Positions 17,488-24,996 of a stretch of 64,000 nt of DNA are shown piece by piece (position 1 is the first letter of the stretch; every line of letters begins with the position of its first letter). The position numbers were made by a program, and so were the translations under genes. The stretch spans positions 1 to 64,000 of the forward strand of contig NZ_CALMYP010000022.1 of NCBI RefSeq assembly GCF_937873615.1, written 5' to 3'. Source of the DNA: an uncultured Paracoccus sp. (GTDB lineage: Bacteria > Pseudomonadota > Alphaproteobacteria > Rhodobacterales > Rhodobacteraceae). Below the pieces are notes generated by a model that was given only the letters and a program-made list of their open reading frames with translations, was not told the DNA's origin and did not search any database.

Positions 17488-18251
17488 GGATCCACCGCCA
17501 TCGACCGGAACTTGCGCTCATCCGCGAGCGTTGCGGCATCGACGACGCCAAGCTGGCCGGCGCTGACGCCTTGCGCCGCTTCCAGCCGCCAGATCTGGGT
17601 CAGGATGATGCCAAGCTCGGCGGTGACGCGGGTGTTGAGATCGACCGCGGCCTTCAGCCCGTCCTGATCGTCGATCAGCCCGACCATGGTCTCGAGCCGC
17701 TCAAGGCTTTGCCCTGCCTCTTCATGGCTTTCTTGCGCCGCGACGGAGAGCATGGCACTGGCCCCGGCCGAGGTCGCGATGCGGTTGTCGGCGGACTGAT
17801 CCGATCCCGAGAGCGTGCTCAGGCGCTCCGAGGTGAAACCACTGCCAGACAGCACCCGTTCGACCGAGGCCGAAAGCTCGGCGCCGGGGTTGAAGCCGCT
17901 CAGGAAATCGCCGCTGGCCAGCGATTGCGCGGTGTTGAGAGGAGCCACCAGCTTGCCGCGCAGCGCGCGGAACTCTTCGACGGTGGCAAAGAGTTCGCCG
18001 AGCCCGCTGCTCTCGATGAGCGAGGTCAATTGCGCCTCGAGGTTCGTCAACTGCGACAATTGGGTCTCAAGCTCCAGCCGCATGGTGGCGAGCTGCTGCA
18101 TCTGGACGTTCAGGTCCTCGGCCATGTGCTCGAGCTGGGCCACGAGTTGACCAAGCTGCGATCCGTCAAAGGTCGGCACACCTTGGGACGCTGCGGGCGA
18201 GGCGAGCCCGAGTGTGGTGATCGCGGCCACGGTCAGGAGAAGATGTCTCAT
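17484..18251 (-). CDS. virB5: VirB5-type minor pilus protein
   Basis: A 255-residue secreted protein with a signal peptide (MRHLLLTVAAITTLGLASPAASQ). Long amphipathic helices follow, including a coiled-coil stretch at about residues 35-85. VirB5 sits at the pilus tip and aids recipient contact. Its beginning (QGVPTFDGSQLGQLV) and end are similar to the two ends of the neighbouring upstream protein at 18248-19360, which carries an inserted lysozyme-like domain. It overlaps both neighbours by 4 bases. Confidence 0.82.
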   Translation of the reverse strand: MRHLLLTVAAITTLGLASPAASQGVPTFDGSQLGQLVAQLEHMAEDLNVQMQQLATMRLELETQLSQLTNLEAQLTSLIESSGLGELFATVEEFRALRGKLVAPLNTAQSLASGDFLSGFNPGAELSASVERVLSGSGFTSERLSTLSGSDQSADNRIATSAGASAMLSVAAQESHEEAGQSLERLETMVGLIDDQDGLKAAVDLNTRVTAELGIILTQIWRLEAAQGVSAGQLGVVDAATLADERKFRSMAVDP

Positions 18252-19360
18252 TCGGGAACTCCCATCTGCATGAAATCGCGCTCGGCCAGCCGGTCGGCGA
18301 CGAGGTGCTGCGCATAGGCCGCCTCGCGTTGCTGGTTCGCGGCCATCAGCCGGACACGAAGATTGAGGATGCGGCCGATCTCGGCCTTGGCGTAGGTGTT
18401 GAGTTCCCAGGCCGCCTTGGCATTGGGCTGCGCATCGATCTGCAGGATGATCGCGCGCAGGCGGTTGATCACTTGCTCGGTCGTTGCCGAACTGTCGGCG
18501 GCGTAATAGACGCCGGCGTCAGAGATGCTGGCATATTCGGCGAGGGCGAAATCCGAGGGCGAGAGTGTGCCGAGCGCATCGGCGCCGCCCACGACGGCGA
18601 GATATTCGTTGTAGAATTTCGAGATGTTGCGGACGTAGCCTTGGGTCTCGGCAAAGGGCGGCACGCCGCCATACTCGATGACCCGACCCGGCCCCGCGTT
18701 ATAGGCAGCCAGCGCATGGGGGACGTTGCCGAAGCGATTGAGCTGGGTGGTGATGTAACGCGCGCCGCCGCGCAGGTTGTCTTTCACGTCATAGCGGTCG
18801 ACGCCGAGATCGGAGGCGGTGCCGGGCATGAGCTGGGTCAGGCCATAGGCCCCCACAGGGCTTTCGGCAGCGACGTTGAAGCGGCTCTCCTGCTTGATCA
18901 GGGCCTGGAAGAGGCAGCGCCACTGGGTGGCGGAGAGGCCGGCGCGGGCCACACCCGGCGCGCCTGCGAATTCGCCCGCGACCTCGACAATCATCATCTC
19001 GACGGTCTCACGGCCTTCGCCGAAGAGACGGCTGTTCATCGGGCTTGGATCGGTGTTCGGGTAGACCGCCGCGACCCCGAAATCCGCATTGCCCTCGAGC
19101 GCGCGGATATCGAAGCCGGGCCCGGTGATGGCGGCGGTCATCTCCTCGAGGACGCGGAGCTGATCGGCCTGGACATCGGCCAGCGTGGACTCGGTCCGAT
19201 CCTTGTCCTGCTGGACGCCCAGATCCTCGGCAAGCGCCGTTACCCGCGCTATGGCGCGGCCGATCGCGGTATTGTCCTGCGTCGGCACCCCTTGGGCATG
19301 GGCGGGCAGGACGCTGAGGCCGAGGCAGAGCCCGGCGGATATGATCGCGGCACGGCTCAT
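18248..19360 (-). CDS. VirB5-like protein with embedded lytic transglycosylase domain
   Basis: A 370-residue exported protein. Residues 1-22 are a signal peptide. Residues 23-80 (AQGVPTQDNTAIGRAIARV) resemble the VirB5 N-terminus next door. Residues 143-255 form a soluble lytic transglycosylase domain with catalytic Glu158 in KQESRFN, then GAYGLTQLMPGTA and ALAAYNAGPGRVIEYGG. Residues about 290-370 (AAWELNTYAKAEIGRILNLR) again resemble the VirB5 C-terminus. The gene therefore looks like a peptidoglycan hydrolase inserted into a VirB5 scaffold. It overlaps the lipoprotein and virB5 genes by 4 bases each. A separate VirB1 is encoded at 22523-23221. Confidence 0.85.
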   Translation of the reverse strand: MSRAAIISAGLCLGLSVLPAHAQGVPTQDNTAIGRAIARVTALAEDLGVQQDKDRTESTLADVQADQLRVLEEMTAAITGPGFDIRALEGNADFGVAAVYPNTDPSPMNSRLFGEGRETVEMMIVEVAGEFAGAPGVARAGLSATQWRCLFQALIKQESRFNVAAESPVGAYGLTQLMPGTASDLGVDRYDVKDNLRGGARYITTQLNRFGNVPHALAAYNAGPGRVIEYGGVPPFAETQGYVRNISKFYNEYLAVVGGADALGTLSPSDFALAEYASISDAGVYYAADSSATTEQVINRLRAIILQIDAQPNAKAAWELNTYAKAEIGRILNLRVRLMAANQQREAAYAQHLVADRLAERDFMQMGVPE

Positions 19361-19566
19361 TCCGGGCGGGGCAGGGGCTCGAAGCTGCAGTCAGACTTTG
19401 CAGCTTGTTGGACCGGAGCGCCCATGGTCGAGAAGGAGAGGGCGGCGCGCGTGACTTGCGGCGCGCCATTGCGTCCGAAGCAGGGCGAGGTTTTCTCGGT
19501 GTATTTCTCGCAAGCGGCGAGCAGGCTCGCGGCTGCGCAAAGCGCCAGGAGGGGTTTTGAACTCAT
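19357..19566 (-). CDS. virB7: VirB7-like lipoprotein
   Basis: Start chosen at ATG 19566, which overlaps the virB4 stop (ATGA), giving 69 residues. The N-terminus is a lipoprotein signal peptide with lipobox LAAC (MSSKPLLALCAAASLLAAC). The mature protein contains the segment SPCFGRNGAPQV. Small size, lipidation and position in the virB cluster fit VirB7, which anchors VirB9 to the outer membrane. VirB7 proteins are too divergent to prove by sequence alone. Confidence 0.72.
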   Translation of the reverse strand: MSSKPLLALCAAASLLAACEKYTEKTSPCFGRNGAPQVTRAALSFSTMGAPVQQAAKSDCSFEPLPRPE

Positions 19567-21956
19567 ATCACATGTCTCCAGAAATCGGGATTGGCGCGCC
19601 AATCGGCGGGTACGCGGGCCTCGCCGGTGGCACCGCCGCCAAGGATGGGAAGGAAGGTGCCCAAGGCGGAGAGGTCGGCGTCGACGAAGACGCTGTCACC
19701 CGCCGAGCGAACGAGCGCGATGCGCTGGCCGATTGTGGGCTGGACGAGAAGGGCGGCCTCCTTGGCGTTCACGCGCAGGAAGTCGTAATCCGAGACGGTG
19801 GCGCGGTCGTTTGGGAAGAGGATCTGGGTCGGCACCGTCTCGACGATGGTTTTGCCGACGCGGGACTCTCGCAGCTGGCTCGGATATTGCGTCATCATGA
19901 TCACGACGCAGTTCATCTTCCTGAGCGTCACCAGCCAGTTTTCCAGCCGTGCACCAAAATATGGATCGTCCAAGAGCTTCCAGGCCTCGTCGAGAACGAT
20001 GATCGTGGGGCGTCGATCCTCGACCACGCGTTCGATCTGGCGGAAGATATAGGAGAGTACGGCCATGCGCTCGGTGGTCATGTCGAGGATCTCGGTCATG
20101 TCGAAGCCGATGATGTCGGAGGCCAGTTCAAGCCCGGCGCCATATTCCGGCTCGTCGAAGACCCAGCCATAGCGCCCACCCGGGGCCCATTCGGCAACGC
20201 GGGACTGTAGCTCGCCATCGTCATCGAGCGACTGAAACAGGGTCTCGAAACTCGCGAAGCGTCTGAGCGAGCCTTCTGCATGGGCATTTTGCGCGACCGC
20301 GCTCTGGATGTGGCGGGATTGTTCGCCCGTGAGGGTTCCGCCCCGGGAAAGAAGGGTCGCAAGCCAATCCGAGAGCCAGGCGCGCCCACGCTCATCGATC
20401 TCGGTATCAAGAGGATTCAAGCCCGAAGGCACCCCGGCGCGGATTTCGTTGTAGCGGCCACCAAGGGCGCGGACGGCCATCTCGAGGCCGCGATCTTTAT
20501 CGAAGAAGAAGAGCCGGGCCCCGACCCGCTGCGCTTGGGCCGCGAGGAAGGCGGTGGTCAGCGTCTTGCCAGTCCCGGTGCGCCCCAGCACGAGCGTATG
20601 GCCGACGGTCGGTTCCTTGCCCGGGTTGCCCGCCTCGTGAAAATTGAACCGATAGCTCGAGGTGCCGACGGTTGGCAGGACCGAGATGGTCTGACCCCAG
20701 GGCGACTGATCTGGTCCGCGTCCCTCGACGCTGCCATGAAGTGCTGCGAAATCGGCAAAGTTGATCGAGGAGATCGGGGTTCTGCGCGCCCGGTAGCCGA
20801 AGTTGCCGGGCGACTGCGCGAAATACGTGGCTTTCAGCGCCATGTTTTCGCGCACGATCACCGACATGATCTCCTGTCCGACGCGTTTGATCTGGGCAGT
20901 AGCGCGCTCGAGCGTGTCGCGGTCGGGCGCATAGACCGCGATGGAAAGGTGATGATCGCCAAAGGCGATGCGTCCTGCTTCCTGGTCATCGGCGGCCTGG
21001 CCCAGTTGTTCGCGCAGGGAGACGGCGGCATCGTCGGAGGCATGCATCTGGCGGATAATCCGCTGGATGCGTTCGGCCATGATGTTGTTCGGGATCGGGC
21101 TGAAGGAGTTCGTCAGCACGATGTCGAGCGGCAGGTCGAGCGCGTCGAGAAGCGTGACATCCGTGAGTGCGGGATAGGTCTTCATCGAAAAGAGCGCGCC
21201 GTATTTGACCTGTCCGGTCGCGGCGTCGGTCAGAGTGACGACATCGCCATCAAAGGTGGCGCGGCAATTGCTCAGGGTGTGCGAGAGGGGCAGGGCGCTC
21301 TGCCCGAAGGCGATGGGGGAGAAGCTGCCGGCGTTCAGCGTATTGAGGTAGCCCAGCCATTCGCCGCCCGCGCGGGTCAGCCGGACCGGATTGGCCGAAG
21401 ACAGAGCCACCTCGAAAAAGCCCATGACCTCGTTCAGCTCTTGCAGGCGCGTCGCGCGGTCCTTGACCCAGGCCTTTCGGGCCAGCGCGCGCAGGAGCGG
21501 AATGCGGGCGGAGATATCGGGGCGCCGGATGACGCTGAGATAGAGTTGGCGCTTGGCTGGGCGCAGGTCTTTGACATGGGTCTGCCAGCGCGCGTCGATC
21601 GCGGCGGCGAAGCTGTCTTCCTCGATGGGGCGCATTCCGAGATCCTGCGGCACGGAGATCCGGTGGATGTAGAAACCGAAGGCGTTTCCGGTCTGGGCGA
21701 CGATGGCCGCGACCGCGCGTTTGAGCGCGTCGAGCCGGGCGTCCTCAGTGGTCATCGGGTTCAGACCATCAAGGCGCAGGGTCGCCAAGAGGTCGCCCTC
21801 GCGCAGCACCATGACATCATCATCCGCGAGCGCGAAATACGGCAGATGCTCGGCGAGATAGCTCTCCCGCGCGAATTCCCCGCCGCCCGCTTGATGCAAG
21901 GCTGCTCCGTGAGTGAAAAGCGTGCCTGCATCAAGCGCCAAAGCTGTCGCCTCCAT
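19563..21956 (-). CDS. virB4: VirB4 secretion ATPase
   Basis: Largest ATPase of the type IV system, 797 residues, energising pilus assembly and transfer. Walker A is LGRTGTGKTLTTAFLA near residue 455 and Walker B is TIIVLDEAWKLLDDPYFG near residue 650; the C-terminal RecA domain is complete. The assumed start overlaps the 3' end of virB3 by 26 bases, so translation is probably coupled. Length and motif spacing are normal for the family. Confidence 0.95.
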   Translation of the reverse strand: MEATALALDAGTLFTHGAALHQAGGGEFARESYLAEHLPYFALADDDVMVLREGDLLATLRLDGLNPMTTEDARLDALKRAVAAIVAQTGNAFGFYIHRISVPQDLGMRPIEEDSFAAAIDARWQTHVKDLRPAKRQLYLSVIRRPDISARIPLLRALARKAWVKDRATRLQELNEVMGFFEVALSSANPVRLTRAGGEWLGYLNTLNAGSFSPIAFGQSALPLSHTLSNCRATFDGDVVTLTDAATGQVKYGALFSMKTYPALTDVTLLDALDLPLDIVLTNSFSPIPNNIMAERIQRIIRQMHASDDAAVSLREQLGQAADDQEAGRIAFGDHHLSIAVYAPDRDTLERATAQIKRVGQEIMSVIVRENMALKATYFAQSPGNFGYRARRTPISSINFADFAALHGSVEGRGPDQSPWGQTISVLPTVGTSSYRFNFHEAGNPGKEPTVGHTLVLGRTGTGKTLTTAFLAAQAQRVGARLFFFDKDRGLEMAVRALGGRYNEIRAGVPSGLNPLDTEIDERGRAWLSDWLATLLSRGGTLTGEQSRHIQSAVAQNAHAEGSLRRFASFETLFQSLDDDGELQSRVAEWAPGGRYGWVFDEPEYGAGLELASDIIGFDMTEILDMTTERMAVLSYIFRQIERVVEDRRPTIIVLDEAWKLLDDPYFGARLENWLVTLRKMNCVVIMMTQYPSQLRESRVGKTIVETVPTQILFPNDRATVSDYDFLRVNAKEAALLVQPTIGQRIALVRSAGDSVFVDADLSALGTFLPILGGGATGEARVPADWRANPDFWRHVI

Positions 21957-22209
21957 GAAGGCTGCGGTTCTTCGTCAGGCGCACCGATCCATAGGAGACG
22001 CGCAGGACCTCGAAGAAATGCGGCTCTCGGTCGGCGACAAACCAGAGGATCGGATAGGCGACGAGACCAATCAGGAAGAAGACCATCGACTTCGTCCAGA
22101 TGAACGGCAGAACGACCCCTGTCGCCAGCACCACGAGGTATCCTACGGGCAAGCCCAGATACTTGGGCGGACGGGCGAGGCCCAGAAAGAGGGGGGATCG
22201 TTCTGCCAC
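21931..22209 (-). CDS. virB3: VirB3 inner-membrane protein
   Basis: A 92-residue protein beginning MAERSPLFLGLARPPKYLGL, typical of VirB3. Two adjacent hydrophobic helices lie near residues 20-60. VirB3 associates with VirB4 in pilus assembly. It sits between virB2 (15-base gap) and virB4 (26-base overlap). Confidence 0.92.
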   Translation of the reverse strand: MAERSPLFLGLARPPKYLGLPVGYLVVLATGVVLPFIWTKSMVFFLIGLVAYPILWFVADREPHFFEVLRVSYGSVRLTKNRSLHGGDSFGA

Positions 22210-22224
22210 TGATCTGCTCGGTTC

Positions 22225-22506
22225 TCAGGAGAAGCCGTCAACGATGGTGCCGGCCGAGAAGATCAGCACGATCCCGATGATGACCGAGGCGAACCAGCCC
22301 CAGTTGAGCCGTCCCATCATGCACATGAAACCGGTGCCGATGACCGCGAGCGTGGCGACCGCGATCCCGATCGGACCGGTCAGCGCGGCCTCGACGGTTT
22401 CCAGCATGGTCTGGATGGGTGACAAGTCTTGCGCGAGAGCAGGCGTAGCGAAAGCCGCCAGGGTTGTGGCGGCGGGCAAGAGGCGGCTGAGGCGATGTCG
22501 AAGCAT
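22225..22506 (-). CDS. virB2: VirB2 / TrbC pilin
   Basis: Start chosen at ATG 22506, giving a 93-residue prepilin that begins MLRHRLSRLLPAATTLAAF; the longer reading to 22704 lies inside virB1. A long signal sequence ends near AQ (residues 25-26). Two hydrophobic helices follow (GPIGIAVATLAVIGTGFMC and FASVIIGIVLIFSAG), as in pilin subunits. It lies between virB1 and virB3. Confidence 0.92.
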   Translation of the reverse strand: MLRHRLSRLLPAATTLAAFATPALAQDLSPIQTMLETVEAALTGPIGIAVATLAVIGTGFMCMMGRLNWGWFASVIIGIVLIFSAGTIVDGFS

Positions 22507-22522
22507 GCGAAGTTCCCTTGTT

Positions 22523-23221
22523 TTACTGAAGATCGATGAGGACCGGCGCGCGGGCGGGCACCTGGTCTGCGATCCGGGTGTCCGGCTCGGCGACGGGTGC
22601 GCCCGCAAGCCGGGACCGGATCCGGTGGATGCGCGCAATGTAGTCACGGGTCTCGGCGAAAGGCGGGATGCCGGAATACTTGAGCACCCGGTGCGGCCCG
22701 GCATTGTAGGCTGCGAGCGCCAGGTCGATGTCCTTGAACGTGGCGAGCTGCGCGAGCAGGTAGCGCGCCGCGCCGTCTAGGTTCTGGGACGGGTCGCGCG
22801 GATCGACGCCGAGGGCACGGGCCGTGTCCGGCATCAGCTGGCCCAGGCCATAGGCGCCCTTGGGGCTAACGGCAGTCGGATTGTAGCTGCTTTCGGCCTC
22901 GACCAGGGCGCGGAAGAGGATCTGCCAGTCCTGCGCGTCGAGACCGACGCGACCCAAGGCATGATTGCCCGCATGGCGCTCGGCGGTGGTGCGGATCAGC
23001 GCGAGAATGTCGTCGCGACCGGAAGGCAGCGAGGCACCCAACGAGGCCAGAACGACCTCGGCCTCAGCGCTATCATCAAGACCAGCCCATGCAGGCCGCT
23101 CGCCATGAAAGGTCCAGCCGGAGGTCCGGGCGGTGCCGTTGCGGCCGAAGGCGATGACGTCAGCCGCGCTCCTCGAGGGTGATGCTGTAGTCAGGACCAA
23201 AGCGCAGATCGCGCCCGTCAC
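22523..23221 (-). CDS. virB1: VirB1 lytic transglycosylase
   Basis: Start chosen at GTG 23221, because the resulting N-terminus (MTGAICALVLTTASPSRSAA) is a good signal peptide. The longer reading to 23389 overlaps another gene without one. The 232-residue product carries a soluble lytic transglycosylase domain: catalytic Glu in ALVEAESSYN, then GAYGLGQLMPDTA and ALAAYNAGPHRVLKYSG. VirB1 opens the peptidoglycan for the channel. The chosen start overlaps the upstream gene (stop at 23160) by about 60 bases, which is unusual. A second transglycosylase domain in this operon is at 18248-19360. Confidence 0.88.
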   Translation of the reverse strand: MTGAICALVLTTASPSRSAADVIAFGRNGTARTSGWTFHGERPAWAGLDDSAEAEVVLASLGASLPSGRDDILALIRTTAERHAGNHALGRVGLDAQDWQILFRALVEAESSYNPTAVSPKGAYGLGQLMPDTARALGVDPRDPSQNLDGAARYLLAQLATFKDIDLALAAYNAGPHRVLKYSGIPPFAETRDYIARIHRIRSRLAGAPVAEPDTRIADQVPARAPVLIDLQ

Positions 23222-23474
23222 CGAACTCGAGATGATGTTTGAAGAGCCCCGGCCATATGTTGAAATACCGCGGCTCAGGTCCGTGTGGGGTGATCCGGGT
23301 CGAGACCAGAATGGCTTCCGGCACGCCCGCGCGCAGGTAAATGCACTGGTAGCGCGGCTTGCCATCGTCCGTGAACCCCACGAGTTCATACCGGCAGCGG
23401 AACGCGATGCCTTCTTCTTGAAGGTCTTTCACACCATCGATGGTGATCAGGATTTGGTTGCGCGCTATCGGCAT
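23160..23474 (-). CDS. Hypothetical protein, first gene of virB operon
   Basis: A 104-residue soluble protein starting MPIARNQILITIDGVKDLQE, with GGGAGAG 8 bases before the ATG. No signal peptide, membrane segment or known motif is seen. It is rich in aromatic and beta-forming residues (RYFNIWPGLFKHHLEF). As promoter-proximal gene of the virB operon it might be regulatory, but I do not recognise the family. Its 3' end overlaps the signal-peptide region of virB1. Confidence 0.65.
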   Translation of the reverse strand: MPIARNQILITIDGVKDLQEEGIAFRCRYELVGFTDDGKPRYQCIYLRAGVPEAILVSTRITPHGPEPRYFNIWPGLFKHHLEFGDGRDLRFGPDYSITLEERG

Positions 23475-23606
23475 GTTCGGACTCTCCCGTTGAGAGCCCT
23501 TCTACTTCACGACACTAAGGCCATAAAGTCATATAGAGTCAATACGACATATTGCAGAATAATACAAATTGCACGATAGTTGCCGCAACTTTTGCGGGAG
23601 AGTGAC
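23475..23606. promoter_or_regulatory. Divergent promoter region of virB operon and exported-protein gene
   Basis: An AT-rich 132-base gap between divergent genes. It contains the near-palindrome AGTTGC-C-GCAACT at 23578-23590 and several CATAT/ATATTG stretches at 23529-23553. It probably holds both promoters and an operator. The XRE regulator at 24445 is a candidate binder; this is inference. Confidence 0.45.
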
Positions 23607-24185
23607 ATGAGACGACAGGCGATGGCGGCAGCTTTGGGGGTGATGGCGGTATTCGGAGCGCCGGAGAAGGCGCGGGCCTATGATATCGACTGCGCCATCA
23701 TGCTCTGCATGGCAGGTGGTTTCCCCCCGAGCGCGGTTTGCGCGCGGGCCTATCGCACGATGATTCGTCGGATTACCCCCTGGCCGAGCCTGCCGCCCTT
23801 CGGGGTTTGCACATTTGCCCATGTGCCGGTCGAACTGGGCGGGCCCGGCGGGGAAGGCGAACTCGACACCAACCTGCCGGAATACGAATGGCTGAATCGC
23901 ACGCATGTCATCTGGTTCTCTGGAAGATCCTACCAATCTCGTGACGAGCCGCGGCAATGGGACTGGTCGATCCGCTCCTGTGATCGCGAGAACCGGACCT
24001 GCCGCTACATCCAGCGGGTCTACGGATCCTACGCGCCCTGGCCCGCGACATTCATCTCGGAAAGCGGTCAGGAGATCGCCTATCCGACGGGTGGGGGCCT
24101 ATGGCACTTCTATTCTCGCAGCATCATGGTCGAGTACGGCGACTACGAGGGCAACATGGGCCACTCGGAGTGGTTTTCCTACTGA
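23607..24185 (+). CDS. Exported cysteine-rich protein, transfer-associated
   Basis: Start chosen at ATG 23607, preceded by GCGGGAG. The 192-residue product has a signal peptide (MRRQAMAAALGVMAVFGAPEKARA). The mature start YDIDCAIMLCMAGGFPPSAV is cysteine-rich, with further cysteines at VCARAY, GVCTF, SCDRENRTC. I recall similar exported proteins beside alphaproteobacterial virB clusters but cannot name a family. Divergent placement from the virB operon suggests a role in the transfer apparatus, such as surface exclusion or mating-pair stability. Confidence 0.6.
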   Translation: MRRQAMAAALGVMAVFGAPEKARAYDIDCAIMLCMAGGFPPSAVCARAYRTMIRRITPWPSLPPFGVCTFAHVPVELGGPGGEGELDTNLPEYEWLNRTHVIWFSGRSYQSRDEPRQWDWSIRSCDRENRTCRYIQRVYGSYAPWPATFISESGQEIAYPTGGGLWHFYSRSIMVEYGDYEGNMGHSEWFSY

Positions 24186-24379
24186 TCTGAGCTGTCACTG
24201 GGCGTCAGGGAAAACGGGCGCACGATGGCAAGACTGGCATCAAAGCGTTCCGGATCGACATGCCAACGACGGCTCACCGAGCCATCATTCCAACGGTAAT
24301 CGGTGAACAGGTGAATCTTCTGCGTCCCGTCGTTCAGAAACCCTTCCTGGAAAGGCCAGCCTGTCTTTCTCTTCGCCAT
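24179..24379 (-). CDS. Small hypothetical protein, 66 aa
   Basis: A 66-residue protein beginning MAKRKTGWPFQEGFLNDGTQ, with WHVDPERFDASLAIV in the second half. It is soluble with no recognised motif. The stop overlaps the 3' end of the exported-protein gene by 7 bases, convergent. It lies 65 bases downstream of the XRE regulator gene on the same strand and may be co-transcribed with it. Codon use is consistent with a real gene, but support is modest. Confidence 0.5.
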   Translation of the reverse strand: MAKRKTGWPFQEGFLNDGTQKIHLFTDYRWNDGSVSRRWHVDPERFDASLAIVRPFSLTPSDSSDQ

Positions 24380-24444
24380 GTATCCGCGCCACTCGTACTG
24401 TTCTTGCCGTTCTGTCTTTCGTGTTGGGTGGCGGGATCAAAGCC

Positions 24445-24666
24445 TCAGGAAACGGACTTGCGCTTCGCGAAGAGTTCTTCGGGGTCGACATTGAGCGCCT
24501 TGGCGATGCGTTCGAGAAGGTCGAGGGAAGCCGCGAACTTGGCGTTCTCGACCTTGCCCATATGGCCGCGGCTCACATCGGCCCGATGAGCAAGCTCCTC
24601 CTGGCTGAGGCCGCGGGCGCGTCTCAAGTCTTGGATGTTCAGTGCTACACGGTCCCGCAAGTTCAT
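24445..24666 (-). CDS. XRE-family transcriptional regulator, 73 aa
   Basis: A compact Cro/CI-type helix-turn-helix protein covering residues 8-62 (DLRRARGLSQEELAHRADVS, then RGHMGKVENAKF). Small solo regulators of this kind usually repress their own promoter and nearby plasmid genes. A 7-bp-arm inverted repeat lies 28 bases upstream of its start (24694-24710) and is a likely operator. Possible targets are its own operon and the virB promoter 1 kb away. Confidence 0.88.
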   Translation of the reverse strand: MNLRDRVALNIQDLRRARGLSQEELAHRADVSRGHMGKVENAKFAASLDLLERIAKALNVDPEELFAKRKSVS

Positions 24667-24693
24667 GCCCGTGAAACGGACACGGTGCGCGAA

Positions 24694-24710
24694 ATATCGC
24701 CACGCGATAT
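24694..24710. promoter_or_regulatory. Putative operator of the XRE regulator
   Basis: Perfect inverted repeat ATATCGC-CAC-GCGATAT, 28 bases upstream of the regulator's ATG, where a repressor would block its own promoter. Confidence 0.5.
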
Positions 24711-24996
24711 ATGTTACATTCGGAGGCGCAGAGAATAATTCTTGGGACGGCGCGAGATCGCCGGAATGGGATTCCTGCCGATACGCAGGTCACGGGATGA
24801 TCCGTCTCGCAAACATTATTTGCCGCTCAGTTGCTCTTTCGGAAAAGGGCGGCACCGGCAATACCGGTGCCGCCAGTCGGTCGTCCACTGGGAGGTTGTA
24901 GAAGACGAATTCTACTCGGGATTCGGAAACACTTCGGGTCAGGGGGCGCAACATGAAGGCCCATCGCCGGCCTGAGACGGGGTATGTGAACCGCTG
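24711..24996. other. Gap between XRE gene and orotate operon
   Basis: Contains the upstream region of the XRE gene and, at 24841-24874, a strong terminator for the minus-strand orotate operon. No gene was seen. Confidence 0.5.
24841..24874 (-). terminator. Rho-independent terminator of the orotate operon
   Basis: On the minus strand an 11-bp perfect stem (GGCGGCACCGG / CCGGTGCCGCC, 5-base loop) is followed by C and TTTTCC. It lies about 120 bases after the malic enzyme stop codon, the last gene of the operon. Confidence 0.85.

Noticed and set aside
20280-22103. 607-residue plus-strand frame opposite virB4
   Set aside because: virB4 with Walker motifs is on the other strand; the frame has no recognisable protein.
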